A stretch of DNA of 64,000 nt from Lyophyllum atratum (Eukaryota > Basidiomycota > Agaricomycetes > Agaricales > Lyophyllaceae). The stretch is from assembly GCA_014905825.1 (NCBI GenBank), contig JACGCN010000022.1, positions 496,001-560,000 of the forward strand, written 5' to 3'. The position numbers and the translations under genes were made by a program. The stretch's first letter is position 1. Each line of letters starts with the position of its first letter. The notes under the pieces were generated by a model. It saw nothing but the letters and a program-made list of their open reading frames with translations. It did no database searches and was not told the DNA's origin. Positions 10,543-23,767 of this stretch are shown piece by piece.

Positions 10543-12742
10543 GTGGCGTGATAAGCAGGGGCAAACTCTCTGTGCTCTGTTCTATATAGTGCTCGTACGC
10601 CGTCCTCGTCGCTGTCGTCGCTGTGGTCGTTGTTGTCGTCGTCGTGTGGGTTCAAGATACAAAGCTGATCAGGGCGAAATCAAGCCAAGTATGTCAGCCG
10701 AGCCAGCCACTTCAGGTTGGCCTCCTGACTGTCCCATTATCTCTCCTCTTGTTTCACAATTTCTTTGTTCTTTTACACCGCTATTCAACCTTGCAAGGGG
10801 CTCGATGCTCCATATTATGCCAGCAGCATTCAAAACGTCTGCAGGTTGCTACCTTACGGGACCACAAAAAATCAAACCACCATCATGATCAGTCACTGAC
10901 ACTGGTCAAGTGCCTGTCATCTCTTCAGTGCATCACGCGTGCATTTCCCTTCCAATGGCCGCCAACATACAACATATAGGTCCCTTCCCTCTATCCTGTC
11001 CAAATATCCCTAATAGCGGCGCACCGAATTTCATGCGTCTGCTACTCGTCTCCACTGATCGCAGCATTCCGGACCCGAATACCACCCCCAAACCGCCCTT
11101 AGTGTCAGTATACCACACATGATGCACGATACTACTCGCTCCACAGCCTAGCAAATTTCATCGACCCCGGCCTTGAACGTCGGACACACAGCGTCAGCTC
11201 GACTCCGGTCTCTCAAACTTCTTGGCCCATTCGACGCGTCCCATCCCACCACGCGCGCCAATACCATCACATCACTTCTGAAAGCCTGGCATCCAATCAT
11301 ATGGGCTCGTTTATTAATGAACTCTACCGCGACGCCCACAAAGTATGATCGATTCCTCGTGTAGGACCGGACGCCAAGTTCAAGGCGCGGGGGTATAACG
11401 CACTGATGAAGATGATCAGCATCAGAATCGGAAGTGGCAAAAATAACGCCTAAGTAGAAGTCACTTGTCATCCCACTATCTTCACCTTCTACACCTCTGC
11501 CAGCGTCATCCGCCCCAGGAAAATCTCTCCCGCACCACCGGTCCAGCTCCTTCCTCCCTTCCAGACTTACATACGGATCATCCCTAACGCACACCGACAC
11601 CGGCACCGCACCGAAGCCCCTTCTCCATCCCCAACGAGCTACCCTAATCTTCCCTCCAACGTGCTTTTCATCATGCCTCCCTACCGGATCGGCTGATCCG
11701 AGTCGACGTCAGAACCTAGAAGTTCGAAGCATACCGTGACTTCCTGTATACAGATGATGATTCGCACTCGCCCCTACACCCACTTCGCTAGATCCAAAAG
11801 CTGAAGTTTGGGTCAGGACTCAGGAGTAGCACCTGTCCCGTCGGTGCAAGTCGCAAGTCATCTTAACTTGGAAGCTTCGGGCACGAGGCGACTTACAAGT
11901 TCGTTGTTCGGATTCCGGCGCATCCCTTGGCTCTGGGGCCTGGGGCCTGATCCTCAACCTGCCTTTCCTACATATTCTGGATCTCCCGCGTACCCGCTGG
12001 CCCTTGATCAGGGAGCGTTTAATATTGAGCGGCAGCCGTAATCTCGAAGGGCCAACTAGATGGTGAAGGCTAGCGAGGGCACGTGCAGCAACGCGTCGGG
12101 GTACAGTAACGTAGGCGATCCACCATCTTCGTCGACTCCCCACACTGAGTACATGATGTCCAGGATTACGACTCCATTTAGGGGTGGACGCGCCTGTCGT
12201 TTTCGGACAGGAGATAGTTTCCCGGAACCAGGCCCAGGAACGCGGATTCCACGCGATGCACGAGATAGTGCACACCAATGAATTCGGAACGGGTTCTGGG
12301 CGCTAGGCTCGACGCTGCGTCTCCTGATTCTATGATGCTTTCAGGCGGATTGTTTTGCCATTGGCAATGAATGAGGTGCGATGAATTGAACATGGTGCAT
12401 TGACATTTGGGACGATCTGGCTTTGATACCATGCCGCGTGCAATTCCCTCTACTATCACGGACAGCCGCCCTATGGATGGGCCTGCGCAAAACTAGGGTC
12501 GTAGAAACATCCGGGATCGCGCTTCGTCCATGCGAAGGTGAATCTTCTCAGCCCGAGCTCTCCTCTTGATTCATAAGAATTCGCATCGCGGCGTAAACTC
12601 TACACGACCGGCGCATACGCTCTCTCACCAGCCCACCCGACATGCATAAACCTTCGCCCCCGATTATGCTAGCTGCAGAGGTCTGCGACGCCTCTTCGAC
12701 AGCATATGGATCCCATTTCACCACCACAAAATGTCTGACACC
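10543..12742. other. Intergenic, about 2.2 kb, no supported gene
   Basis: Holds the 5' region of the FHA-RING gene (with a GTC/GTT-rich tract near 10.61-10.65 kb) and frames of up to 152 codons at 11.1-12.3 kb that show no family signature. Confidence 0.4.
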
Positions 12743-12846
12743 GGCCTGATGGTCTAGTAGTATGATTCCTTGTTAGGGTACAAGCTGCCGTGGGTAGTCC
12801 CAACCTATAATCGAGGAGGTCCTGGGTTCAATTCCCAGTCAGGCCC
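12743..12846 (+). tRNA. tRNA-Pro(AGG) with a 32-nt intron, copy 2
   Basis: The acceptor GGCCTGA/TCAGGCC, anticodon stem CCTTG/CGAGG, T arm CTGGG TTCAATT CCCAG and discriminator C at 12846 give a complete cloverleaf. Anticodon AGG is at 12775-12777. The intron 12779-12810 interrupts the loop after the base 3' of the anticodon. The exons look identical to copy 1 at 7.2 kb, which lies on the opposite strand. Confidence 0.93.
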
Positions 12847-13249
12847 ATTGGACAACTGTATAGCGATTTTTTTGTCTGTCGGGAGTCCCATCGTTGTACT
12901 GTAAGATTTTGGCCAGGACGCGTACACTTTGTTATCGTGATCCATCGTGGACACAAGTACTGCCAATCCTTACCATATCAGGCTCGTTCTTTTTTACGAC
13001 GCGGGGGACTCGTGAGGAGTTTTTCTACTTGATAAAGGGGGCGCCGGGTACTCATAACCTTCATAGGTTCAAGGCAACTCGCCCTCAGGAGTTGGTGTAT
13101 ATGAAAGAAGCGTTCAGGACGATTGTGTAGGCAAAGAGTACGCGTATGGGGACGAAGAATGCTTCGACACGACCTCGACGATAAGAAGGCATATCTGATT
13201 TCTAACATCTGCATTATTCCAAGGAAAAAAACGCCTCTTAGATTGGAAT
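12847..13249. other. Spacer between tRNA-Pro and the old yellow enzyme 3' end
   Basis: About 400 bp. Apart from the Pol III terminator nothing is recognised. Confidence 0.4.
12867..12873 (+). terminator. RNA polymerase III terminator of tRNA-Pro copy 2
   Basis: T7 tract 20 nt after the tRNA 3' end. Confidence 0.7.
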
Positions 13250-15352
<2,103 letters not shown>

Positions 15353-16647
15353 CTATCCATCCAAAGAAGTAATCCGTCCCTTGATATGTACCTGCGCTTC
15401 GTCTGGTATATCCAGCCCAAAAACCTCCCTCAACGCCCGTATCCTTTCGAGGTCGCTGCCCAAATTTCTGATTACCACCGAACTTCCCCCAATATTCCTC
15501 CTCACCTCTCGTCCCATCATCACATACCTGAACATAAATGTACCAGCCACCTCTTCTGGATGTCGGGAGTATTCCGCCTCCGCTTGCGCTTTCGCCTGGT
15601 CATCTGAGGTGTCTAAGTCATCAAGAAATGCGGATTTGACGCAGAGGATATTGTGCCAGAATATGCCCTCGGGTTTTTGGGATACAACGAAGGAGGCGTT
15701 CTCCGCGTCGATGGGAAAGCACTCGTTCTCGGTAAACGAATAGAGTAGCTGCCAGGGTGCGTCCGTATTGTCACTTTTGGAATGGCATACTTCGAGATTC
15801 CAGACATAGTCCGCGCGAGACGATGAGGCACCAGTGATGTCTTTGTTACAGCCATTCCTAAGGTTTAGTATTTCATATGCGGAGACACGGCAGTAAGAAG
15901 CCTACCAAGGCTGGTTGATGGATGCGTGTCCCGCCTCAGCCGGTGTTTCTCGCTCGGCGTCGTACCTGTAACTATGTTATCCCCCGCATCGGACAGGAGG
16001 ATAGGCCACACGAGCCCCGTCGAACCGAAGCCGACGTCTACCAGATATGTCTGGTTACTTCCCTCGAATGGCTGTACGAAAATGACCATATGCGAGAGCG
16101 ACGTAAATATGGGGCTGCCTTTATTTTCCTGGGTGTTAATATTTACTCGCGCAGCGCCAGCGTATGCTCTGTACTGGCATCAGCATCCGTTCGAAATTGC
16201 TCGGCGATGGCGAAGAAGGGCTCCGTACCGGTATCCAAGCCCGCGCAGCATGTTCATGAACACTCCGTTCTGCCCGTAGCAGTAGGATCCCATCCGATCG
16301 ACAACCAAGCGCCGATATGCACCTTGAAGGCTTACATCCATCGAATGGTCAGCCGTGCTTTGTACCCAGATTCAGCTTTCAACTGTAGATAATGGCGTCC
16401 CCATACGAATAAAAACTCACTAGTGCATCGCGGTGTTCTCGAATGGGAATGCTACGAGGTGCAGTCTCGCCAACGCCCCAAGATTCTCCAGTGTATGAGG
16501 GAACGCGCCGCGCGATAGGTTATCCTCGCTGTACGATGTCGGAAACCGGATGCGTGACAGCCATTGCACGATCTGAGTTGGCGTGTATGGCGATGGAACC
16601 TGCTTGATGAACTGCCCGTCTTGGAGGGTTCCTGTGTCAGTTGGCAT
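15353..16647 (-). CDS. Arylamine N-acetyltransferase (NAT)
   Basis: Minus-strand exons 16647-16421, 16357-16229, 16168-15906 and 15840-15353 give 368 residues. The enzyme moves acetyl from acetyl-CoA to aromatic amines and hydrazines through a Cys-His-Asp triad. The Cys is in RMGSYCYGQNGVF, the His in SLSHMVIFVQ and the Asp in YLVDVGFGS, in family order; LGYRAYAGAARVN between them is also typical. The usual RGG-x-C loop is altered here to R-M-G-S-Y-C. The start ATG at 16647 was chosen over the slightly longer non-ATG frame. The third intron's acceptor was placed by reading-frame continuity (DITGASSSRADYVWNLEV) and is less certain. Fungal NATs detoxify plant- or fungus-derived anilines such as benzoxazolinone products; the role here is inferred. 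Confidence 0.85.
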
Positions 16648-17093
16648 AGTCAATTTTCTCGATGTGAACGATTCAAAGCCTGGCTGTCTTTGTCTCAGAG
16701 TGGCGGAAGGCTAGGAAAGTTAGAGAACTTCGGGGCCAGTGTCTGTCATCTCCCCTCAGAAGACTGGAGGTTCAGACACGGGAGACGATCATCCGACACA
16801 GCCCTTGAGGAGGATGATCGGAAGTTCGGGAATCGGTACAACCCGAATTGGTCAAAGTGAAATGTATGACCTCGGTCAGCTCAAAACTTTCCCTCGTCCA
16901 TTGCTTGTCATTACTCAAAATGTAGCCAAGTTACGTGAACCAATTTATTCTTTGTTCGAGGTGACCGAAGTCATAGTGTGGTACGAGCGTTATAGTACAA
17001 TTCGCTATGCGTAGCACGAATTCCTACCGCCCTTCCCAATGACTGACGTTACATCTCCTGCACGCCTCATGCTACAAGACCAACGAGCTCCTG
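16648..17093. other. Intergenic, nothing recognised
   Basis: Promoter side of the NAT gene and 3' side of the small secreted protein gene. Confidence 0.4.
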
Positions 17094-17591
17094 TTACTCG
17101 GCATCGAGAGCGCGGCGCAGATGGCGGTTCTCGTCGAGAGTGGCCTGCAAGCCCCACGAACCGCCAGGGACCTGTCCGCCCTTGACTTCCTGGTTCAGTT
17201 TGGCGTGGTAGGCCTTCTGAACATCCTTACGGGTCGTTCCAAGCACCTTCCCGCGATCAGCAGCAGGCTTCGACCCATCCAAACCCTGCTTTCCGATCTC
17301 CGCCTTGATCTCGTTTGGAAGCTTCTTGGCGAGTGCTTGACCCTTGGTCGCGGCCTCGACGGACTTCGATGTGTGCTTGCCTTTGCCGCGTCTCGTAGTC
17401 GCGGGTGAGGATATCCACAACGTCCGCGAGATCGCGACGTGGAACTGCATCGTACGAACGAGATGCGGTAGGGTAGCTATTGAGACACGAGAGGTGAGCC
17501 AAACACTGTGATCCGAGGTGTTATACGCGTACGCGAGCGCTGAGCTGGCAGAGGCTGCCATAGAAAGAGCGATGACGGTCGAGAAACGCAT
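17094..17591 (-). CDS. Small secreted protein of unknown function, possibly frame-damaged
   Basis: The 165-codon frame from the ATG at 17591 begins with a clear signal peptide (MRFSTVIALSMAASASSALA). The C-terminal half is lysine-rich and well formed: KSVEAATKGQALAKKLPNEI, KAEIGKQGLDGSKPAADRGK, AYHAKLNQEVKGG and GGSWGLQATLDE. The middle (about 17.40-17.50 kb) reads more naturally in the +1-shifted frame, which contains PRRDLADVVDILTRDYETR, an acidic segment after a dibasic site as in other mushroom small secreted proteins. Either two compensating frameshifts or a misjudged intron is possible. A related, clearly broken copy lies at 27.1-27.7 kb. No known domain; no cysteines in the C-terminal part. 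Confidence 0.55.
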   Translation of the reverse strand: MRFSTVIALSMAASASSALAYAYNTSDHSVWLTSRVSIATLPHLVRTMQFHVAISRTLWISSPATTRRGKGKHTSKSVEAATKGQALAKKLPNEIKAEIGKQGLDGSKPAADRGKVLGTTRKDVQKAYHAKLNQEVKGGQVPGGSWGLQATLDENRHLRRALDAE

Positions 17592-19311
17592 GGTGTATCT
17601 GGAGATAGCGAACATAATTTCTTTAGCATGATTGTGAGCATAGTGCCGGAGTGGACTCACAAGATTAATATAGATGTTTTTTATGATAGTCGTTACAGGA
17701 GATGAAGCGGGAACGCGCTGAAGTAGTGTTGTCAGTACAAGAAAGGGGTCGAATTGGGTAGAGAGGTTGACAGTGGGGTCGTCAAGGTAGGTGGTAGTGG
17801 GGACTCGCTAGGCCAGCTAGGTGTACCGTTTGAAGCTGAATGGCACACCGTTTGAATACCACATTCGCATTCTACCAGGTCATTTGAAATAGGTGGTCTC
17901 CGTCGAGCTCGATCAGTCAATCTGTTGATTGTAGCCTTCAGTGTGGGGCATCTTGAATCAAACTCCTAGAATGCATGTTCAGTGGTCTCGAATCGGCAAG
18001 TGAGGCAGAGATACCATCATGGATGAACATCACCTCGAACGATACCCTTAGCTCTGGGTACTTGGCGCATAGTTGCGAGATGAAGTTGTTTCGCCAAGAA
18101 CCTATCTCGTGAAAAATCATCCTCCCTAGCGACGACGATGTGCACAGAGGTGATTTGAGGCCTGTTCGATGGTATGACACGATCCTGCCAGTGGCAATGT
18201 TCAACGATGTCGCCGTCGGCTGGAAACACAGCTGATTGTACACGTGTTGTACGTCAAGAATTCCCTCCTTTGTATTAACGACGACAATATTTCAAGACAT
18301 ACACTTTTTCCTGACATTGCATCCTCTCAGCCAATTCCGAAAAGATAGAAATTCTTGAGAAGGCTTGACCATCCTGTGCTCAGGCGGTGGGAGCCGTGTG
18401 ATAACGGCCTGTTCAGATGTAAACCTTGCTGTTTACGGACACACCCTTTCGTCATCATCACTATCAGCGAATACTGGCGGCGGTTCATGACTTGTCAAAT
18501 ACTTACGTATACTGGTTGAAGGAAGATCCACGTACATGAGTATAGATGTGGAGAAGAAGCAAAGTGAAATAAACACTCCTAGCAGAGGTGAGCTGTGTGA
18601 ATGCGACTTGACCACATGCTCGATGGCAGATCACCATATCGTAGAGCACAGTGGCTGTTCTAACGAATGTCAGATTCTCGAGTATTACAAGACCTACGTG
18701 CGGGAGAAGGAAAGGCGTCTCGAGGGACATCGCAAGGGAAGGGAATGGAGGATCATGATTGCATGACTTGAGGGCTCGATCACATTTATACTGCGAGGGT
18801 TTACGACGAGAAACATGCCCTGTAGGTCATGAGAACACCCCTCTGTAAACCATCAACAGCGAAACTCGACAGGAAACCAGTAATGGCTCACCATTGAACC
18901 TGATCAAGGCAAATCGGTGCTCGCATTGATCTCGAGTCAAGATGTCGTGGTGTAACCCATAGGGTGCGTGTGGTTACGAATGGCGACGGGCGTGCTAATT
19001 CGATTGGGACGCCCGAGAAGTCGCATTGCTCGGAGCCAATGACGTTCAGTGACAGAGTCCAAGCCTGTCCAAGCTTACATCAATGATCACGAAGTTGACC
19101 GAAGGTCGCCCGGTTTCTTGATGGTTTCGATCGACGTGTACAGTACATATTTATGAATCATTTTTGCGTAGACGAGGCGCATTTCACTGTTATTCAATGG
19201 AGAGCCCATAGGACCTGTAAAAATAACTGTCAAAAATGAAAACACCTTATTCTACAGAGGCACCAACCTACGATCAATTTTAACGGCATAGATCTAGCGA
19301 CAGCTACCACG
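17592..19311. other. Intergenic, nothing recognised
   Basis: About 1.7 kb with only short open frames. No family signature or repeat seen. Confidence 0.35.
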
Positions 19312-19752
19312 TTACTGGCAGCATGTAGGTCTTCGGAAGTTCGATAGCGCTGCCACATCCGAGTCGGCCAGTACCACAAGCAGGGAGATACAGTATAGGG
19401 GCAAAAAAGGGCCTTTGCTCGGACAAAGCATACTTTCAGCATTTCCTTCAAACACTAATGATAATGATGTACGTACCCAGAAATGCGATTGCTCAAGCAC
19501 ATGGGAACCAAGAAATGCCCATGACGTCACCACATCTTCGGTTGGCTTCGGATTTTGCAAATCGTGTGCAACTCTCTTTCCTACTCCAATGACTGCGCTA
19601 CTGTACCATTGCCCTCCTGCTCGAACAACCGCTCCTCCGCCCCCCTTTGGCCTCTCGAAACGGATGATGGGCGGTTCATCTGAGGCTCGGTAGCTCGGGC
19701 CGATTCCCTGTGTTTTCTCAGAATCTTCCTGGACATTTCGGGCGCGTTTCAT
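19312..19752 (-). CDS. Hypothetical short protein
   Basis: A minus-strand frame begins at the ATG at 19752 (MKRARNVQEDSEKTQGIGPS) and contains IIRFERPKGGGGAVVRAGGQ and ending in a stretch up to QSHFW, where a GTACGT donor occurs at about 19475. Composition is more protein-like than neighbouring frames. No family was recognised, and the downstream exon could not be placed. The stated end is only that of the open frame. Confidence 0.25.
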   Translation of the reverse strand: MKRARNVQEDSEKTQGIGPSYRASDEPPIIRFERPKGGGGAVVRAGGQWYSSAVIGVGKRVAHDLQNPKPTEDVVTSWAFLGSHVLEQSHFWVRTSLSLVFEGNAESMLCPSKGPFLPLYCISLLVVLADSDVAALSNFRRPTCCQ

Positions 19753-20369
19753 GGTGCCGTTCAAAAATAGACAACGGACTTTGTTGTCACGAAACCGGTG
19801 GTCGATGATATCTGTAGACTGTGTCCCAGTGAGCCGTAGGTGTAACGTTATATGACTTTTCCGGGCCGCAAGTTAAAACTTCGACCCTGTTCAGTGAATC
19901 GGTTTCTCCAGCTGCCGTTTGGGGCGAGGTGGGCCGGTGAGGTCACTGTTTCATCGACTCTCTTGCTGGCCTCTCGCATGGTTAATGTCGCCATATTTCA
20001 TTCCCCATGCTGTAGCCTGTTGACGTGTTGCACCCGCACCGTTGTGGTCGGAGTTCGGAACCGCTAAAATTCCACCGTCAAAATTTGGCCTAATTTGCAC
20101 TCAACGCCTATCAACTTGCCTCGTATGTCGCGCAAATGTTCAAATGTTGTGGATGGAAGGCCTGCTCGACTCCGGGGAGGGTCCCAGCTTTGTCCACAGG
20201 ATGAACAGGACGCTTCAATGGTGGTTGCTATTTACGGGGATCGTTATCCGACAAGTCAGGTCACATCAATTCATCGGTCACGTATCACATCGCTTGCGGG
20301 CTCTGCGTACATGTCGGCCACTACGCTCCGTCTTATTATCGTCCACATCCTTCCTTGATTTCTCCATCA
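19753..20369. other. Intergenic, promoter side of the KRE6-like gene
   Basis: No coding signal was seen in about 600 bp. Confidence 0.35.
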
Positions 20370-22200
20370 ATGTCCTCTCGACCACAATCGTGGGTAGAAG
20401 ATTATGCAGAGGTAGAATTTGACCTGCCTTACTCCGATACCACACCCTCTGGTCGCAACTCCCCGCACGAGAGACAACGCATGCTTGCGGACGAGGCAGC
20501 ACAGCCCACGCGGCCTGTGTACGGACTGGAAAACACGCCTGGGGCATCCTCGTCGACTTACGGCACTCGCATCAGCCATTCTACCCCGGTCTCGACATCC
20601 AATGGCTTGCCCAGGTACTCCAGCCAAGAGCCACCGATAGAGTTCTCTCGTGGCACAAGCCCCGAAGCAGGTTCTAGCAGAATACCGCGTGCCGGGTCGT
20701 ACAAGAGCGTCACGTCGTCCCCTCTGAATCCTTCATTCCCCTCTGGCCCTCCATCATCACACATTCTTTCGCCCTTTGCGCGCCCAGGTTCACGAGGCAG
20801 CGCCCACATCACACGGATACCATCCGAGGAAAGCCGCGCGCTCTCATTAGGGTCGCCGCTCGGCATGAACTCGACCGGTGCCCGTGGCTCGATGATTCTC
20901 TATCGCCGCGCAGAAGCTTCGGACGACGCCCTCCTCCCACCCACCCTACCCCAGCGAAGTTCGATGATCTCGAACTCGGGCGATTCCTTCGTATCCCTAT
21001 CCTCCGACTCCAAGTACCCCGCAGGCATGATGACACCCGAGCGCGGGCTTATAGCATACGCGTATGATCCCTCATTGGACGACGGCGAAGCGATGGATGA
21101 TATGGATGTTCTGCATGATCCTGGACGGAAGGTGGTGAAGGTTGCTGGGCGCCCCATGTCATGGCGTGGGTTCAAAAACATTGCGGCGCTGTTGATGCTA
21201 ATCGTGGCGCTGCTCACCCTCTTCGTGTTCTACCCCGTCTACCTATTTTTCACGGATAATGGGGTGAAGGCCCGCATAGTAGGCAACACGAGGATCAATG
21301 CGACGGGGCAGGCGGAAGCTTTGAGCTTTGACCCGAGAAGCCAGGTACCGTTAATGTGAGTTTGACATGTGCAAAGTTCTGCTGATGCAGAAATGCTGAC
21401 GGTGGTTGTCCTGGATCTTTTCCTAGGTCGTTATGGGGCGTGATTGATCCTGCCACGCCAAAGGGCGCTCTATTTCGGGCGGGTAGGGAAGGGACGTTGT
21501 ATACCTTGGTCTTCTCGGATGAGTTCAACACTGATGGGCGCACTTTCTCCGAAGGTAACTTGAATTCCTGCCTTGCTCTATGATGTCGCTGATGCCATCA
21601 TGTTCAGATGACGATCCTGTCTGGGAGGCTATCGGTCGCCCTCTCGACCATGATCCTCAGCATATCACTACGCGCGACGGCCATCTCGTAATTCCCTCGT
21701 ATACCATACCTTCCGGTGGCAGAGGTCGCCGACGGTATGTTAGTGATGTCTTGCGACAGCGGAGTCCGTATTGTTTGGAGGATGGGTATGTGGAGATATC
21801 TGCGGTGATGCCTTGGGGCTCGTCTGGAGCTCAGAAGACCTTCGTGAGTGCTTCATGCCGAGCACAGTCTCATGGAACTTATGACGAGAAAACGTCTTTA
21901 GTGGACGGGGAGTTGGACTACTGGGAGGAATACATCCTCTACGCCAGAAACGGGTGACAGCGTTTCAGAAACGTTCTCGTTACACTTGTCCATCGGCGCA
22001 GGTAAGTTATTACTTTAGAACGTCAATCGTCAGCATTGCTGACTATGCTGCTCATACCAGCCCCTCCATGGCCCATATCCGGTCACTCGAGACTCCTCAT
22101 CGACTATGTGAGGTTCTACCAAAAGACTGGCGTACCGGTCAAGTCTTGCCAAGATGACGAAGTGCGCCATCAGAGGCTGGATTTCTTCGACAAGCTCTGA
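20370..22200 (+). CDS. KRE6/SKN1-like beta-glucan synthesis protein with shortened GH16-type domain
   Basis: Exons 20370-21355, 21427-21554, 21608-21843, 21902-22001 and 22061-22200 give 529 residues. A long Ser/Pro-rich cytosolic N terminus is followed by one membrane span near residues 270-295 (AALLMLIVALLTLFVFYPVY), so the protein is type II. The luminal part starts like SKN1 proteins (SLWGVIDPATPKGAL, LVFSDEFNTDGRTF, DDPVWEAIGRPLDHDPQHIT, YCLEDGYVEISAVMPW, FWTGSWTTGRN) and ends LLIDYVRFYQKTG. The centre is missing: the family's long block after 'pGaWtmGnlgrpgy', including the acidic catalytic-type residues of the GH16 fold, is absent. Full-length members act in beta-1,6-glucan assembly in the secretory pathway. 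This copy is probably non-catalytic or a decaying paralogue. The last two introns are inferred from homologous blocks. Confidence 0.75.
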
Positions 22201-23621
22201 ATACCCCTTCGGCATCGTGGCATGGCGCCATCGACATACAGCGCTCTACTGGCTCCTCTGCTTATCTAATACCCACCATCATGGCTTAATGACGATGTCC
22301 CGCCTCTTAACTCACCTCCGCCCAGTCTAATACCACCCTATCTATATTCACTCGCATTCTACGGACACCCGACTACCCTCACTGGCACTTCCCCTGTTGT
22401 ACTCCTCCCCGCCTTTTCTCGCCTGCACCGTGCGTGACACAGCAGGTCCTTCTTTCGCTGTACTATGCTTAGACGTACCTTCATTCCCTCTTGACGGACC
22501 TATTTATTTCACCCCTCACTTCATTGAGACTATTTACGATGTTCACGCAGACCACCACCACCACCACGTTCCTTTCCTACACCGCTCGTTCGTCGTTTGC
22601 TATTCTCTCTTGCTTTGGGACTTTGTGCTTCGGACGATGGGCTTATGTGTACGTCATAAACTAAATCCACTGGGTTCCGGTACTTAGATTTGCGGCGTGT
22701 GCGTATTGTGCAGACTGTTTGATTGCCTTGATAGAATTCGGAACAGACGGAATCAGCAGGTCAACAAGTCGCGACGGTCGAGGGAGCCAACGACCTCGGC
22801 GCTGTCACTTGACAGTAACATGATACGATTAATCAGTGGCTGTGCAGCTATTTTCATTTTATGTCACCATCATGGCTGTCCATATGACCATGCGTCGGGC
22901 ATCGGGATTGGGCCTTATCAATATGTCCTCCAATGTCGTCCACTATTCACGAGCTCACCAAAGGACTTCACGCATCTTCTCGAAGGTTTTTTTCTGCAAT
23001 CCATTAGAGCCAGCCACAGTCTGAAATGCCGGTAGTTTCCTCTGCTATACGAGTACTACGAGTAAGTGTTATCGTTGTCGAGAAATCAGGTCCATGATCG
23101 TGATCTGCAGCGACGATCTATCCATCTGATTCTATGTATCTGTTTCAGGACCTATTTCGAATTGGCGGGCGATCTACATGCGAGCGCATATGTCGCCATT
23201 CCTTTTTGGGTACTACATGTTGCCAATCGTCAGGGGTAGGCTTGACATCCCGATGCCTCCAGGACAACAGTTGGAAAGTCATGCCGTGTTTCGAGCTCTC
23301 TAGGTATCTCAACGTGTAGGAGGCGCCAGTGAGGCGCTGCAGGTCGAAATAGGCCGACATAGCCTCGGTTTACTTTTGGATCGCCATAGGTTTCTCCAGG
23401 TAGATATCCAGATCCGAGACAGTCAAATTGTTCATCCGGGGGCTGGCAAAATGGTAATGAAGCTAAAATCCAATGGAGCATCAATGTGATAGGAGATCGT
23501 TGTCGAGAAGGCACGTTTGAGATCACCACACATGGTTCCCTCTTCTTACAATCATTCCGATACCTTCGCAATATAGGTGAGAAGCTCCACATGTGGCTCC
23601 AACGTAACTGAGTCCAATTGG
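22201..23621. other. Intergenic, nothing recognised
   Basis: About 1.4 kb between the KRE6-like gene and the TATA box of the repeat gene. Short frames only. Confidence 0.4.
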
Positions 23622-23630
23622 TATAAATAG
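23622..23630 (+). promoter_or_regulatory. TATA box of the repeat-protein gene
   Basis: TATAAATAG, 138 bp upstream of the start codon. It is followed by a CT-rich leader containing two copies of CTCTGCTGGTC (near 23659 and 23701). A strong consensus TATA in a fungal genome usually marks a highly or conditionally expressed gene. Confidence 0.6.
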
Positions 23631-23767
23631 GAGGTTCGGGCAAGAAGTTTCTCTATCGCTCTGCTGGTCAGAACAGTCCACCTACCCACTTACTCAATCA
23701 CTCTGCTGGTCGGATCCACCCTCAACTTTATCACTCTCCTTGCTTTTTCTTATTACACCAAGTCATC

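Noticed and set aside
11148..11606. 152-codon minus-strand open frame
   Set aside because: No recognisable motif, no splice-consistent extension and no similarity to anything else in the window.
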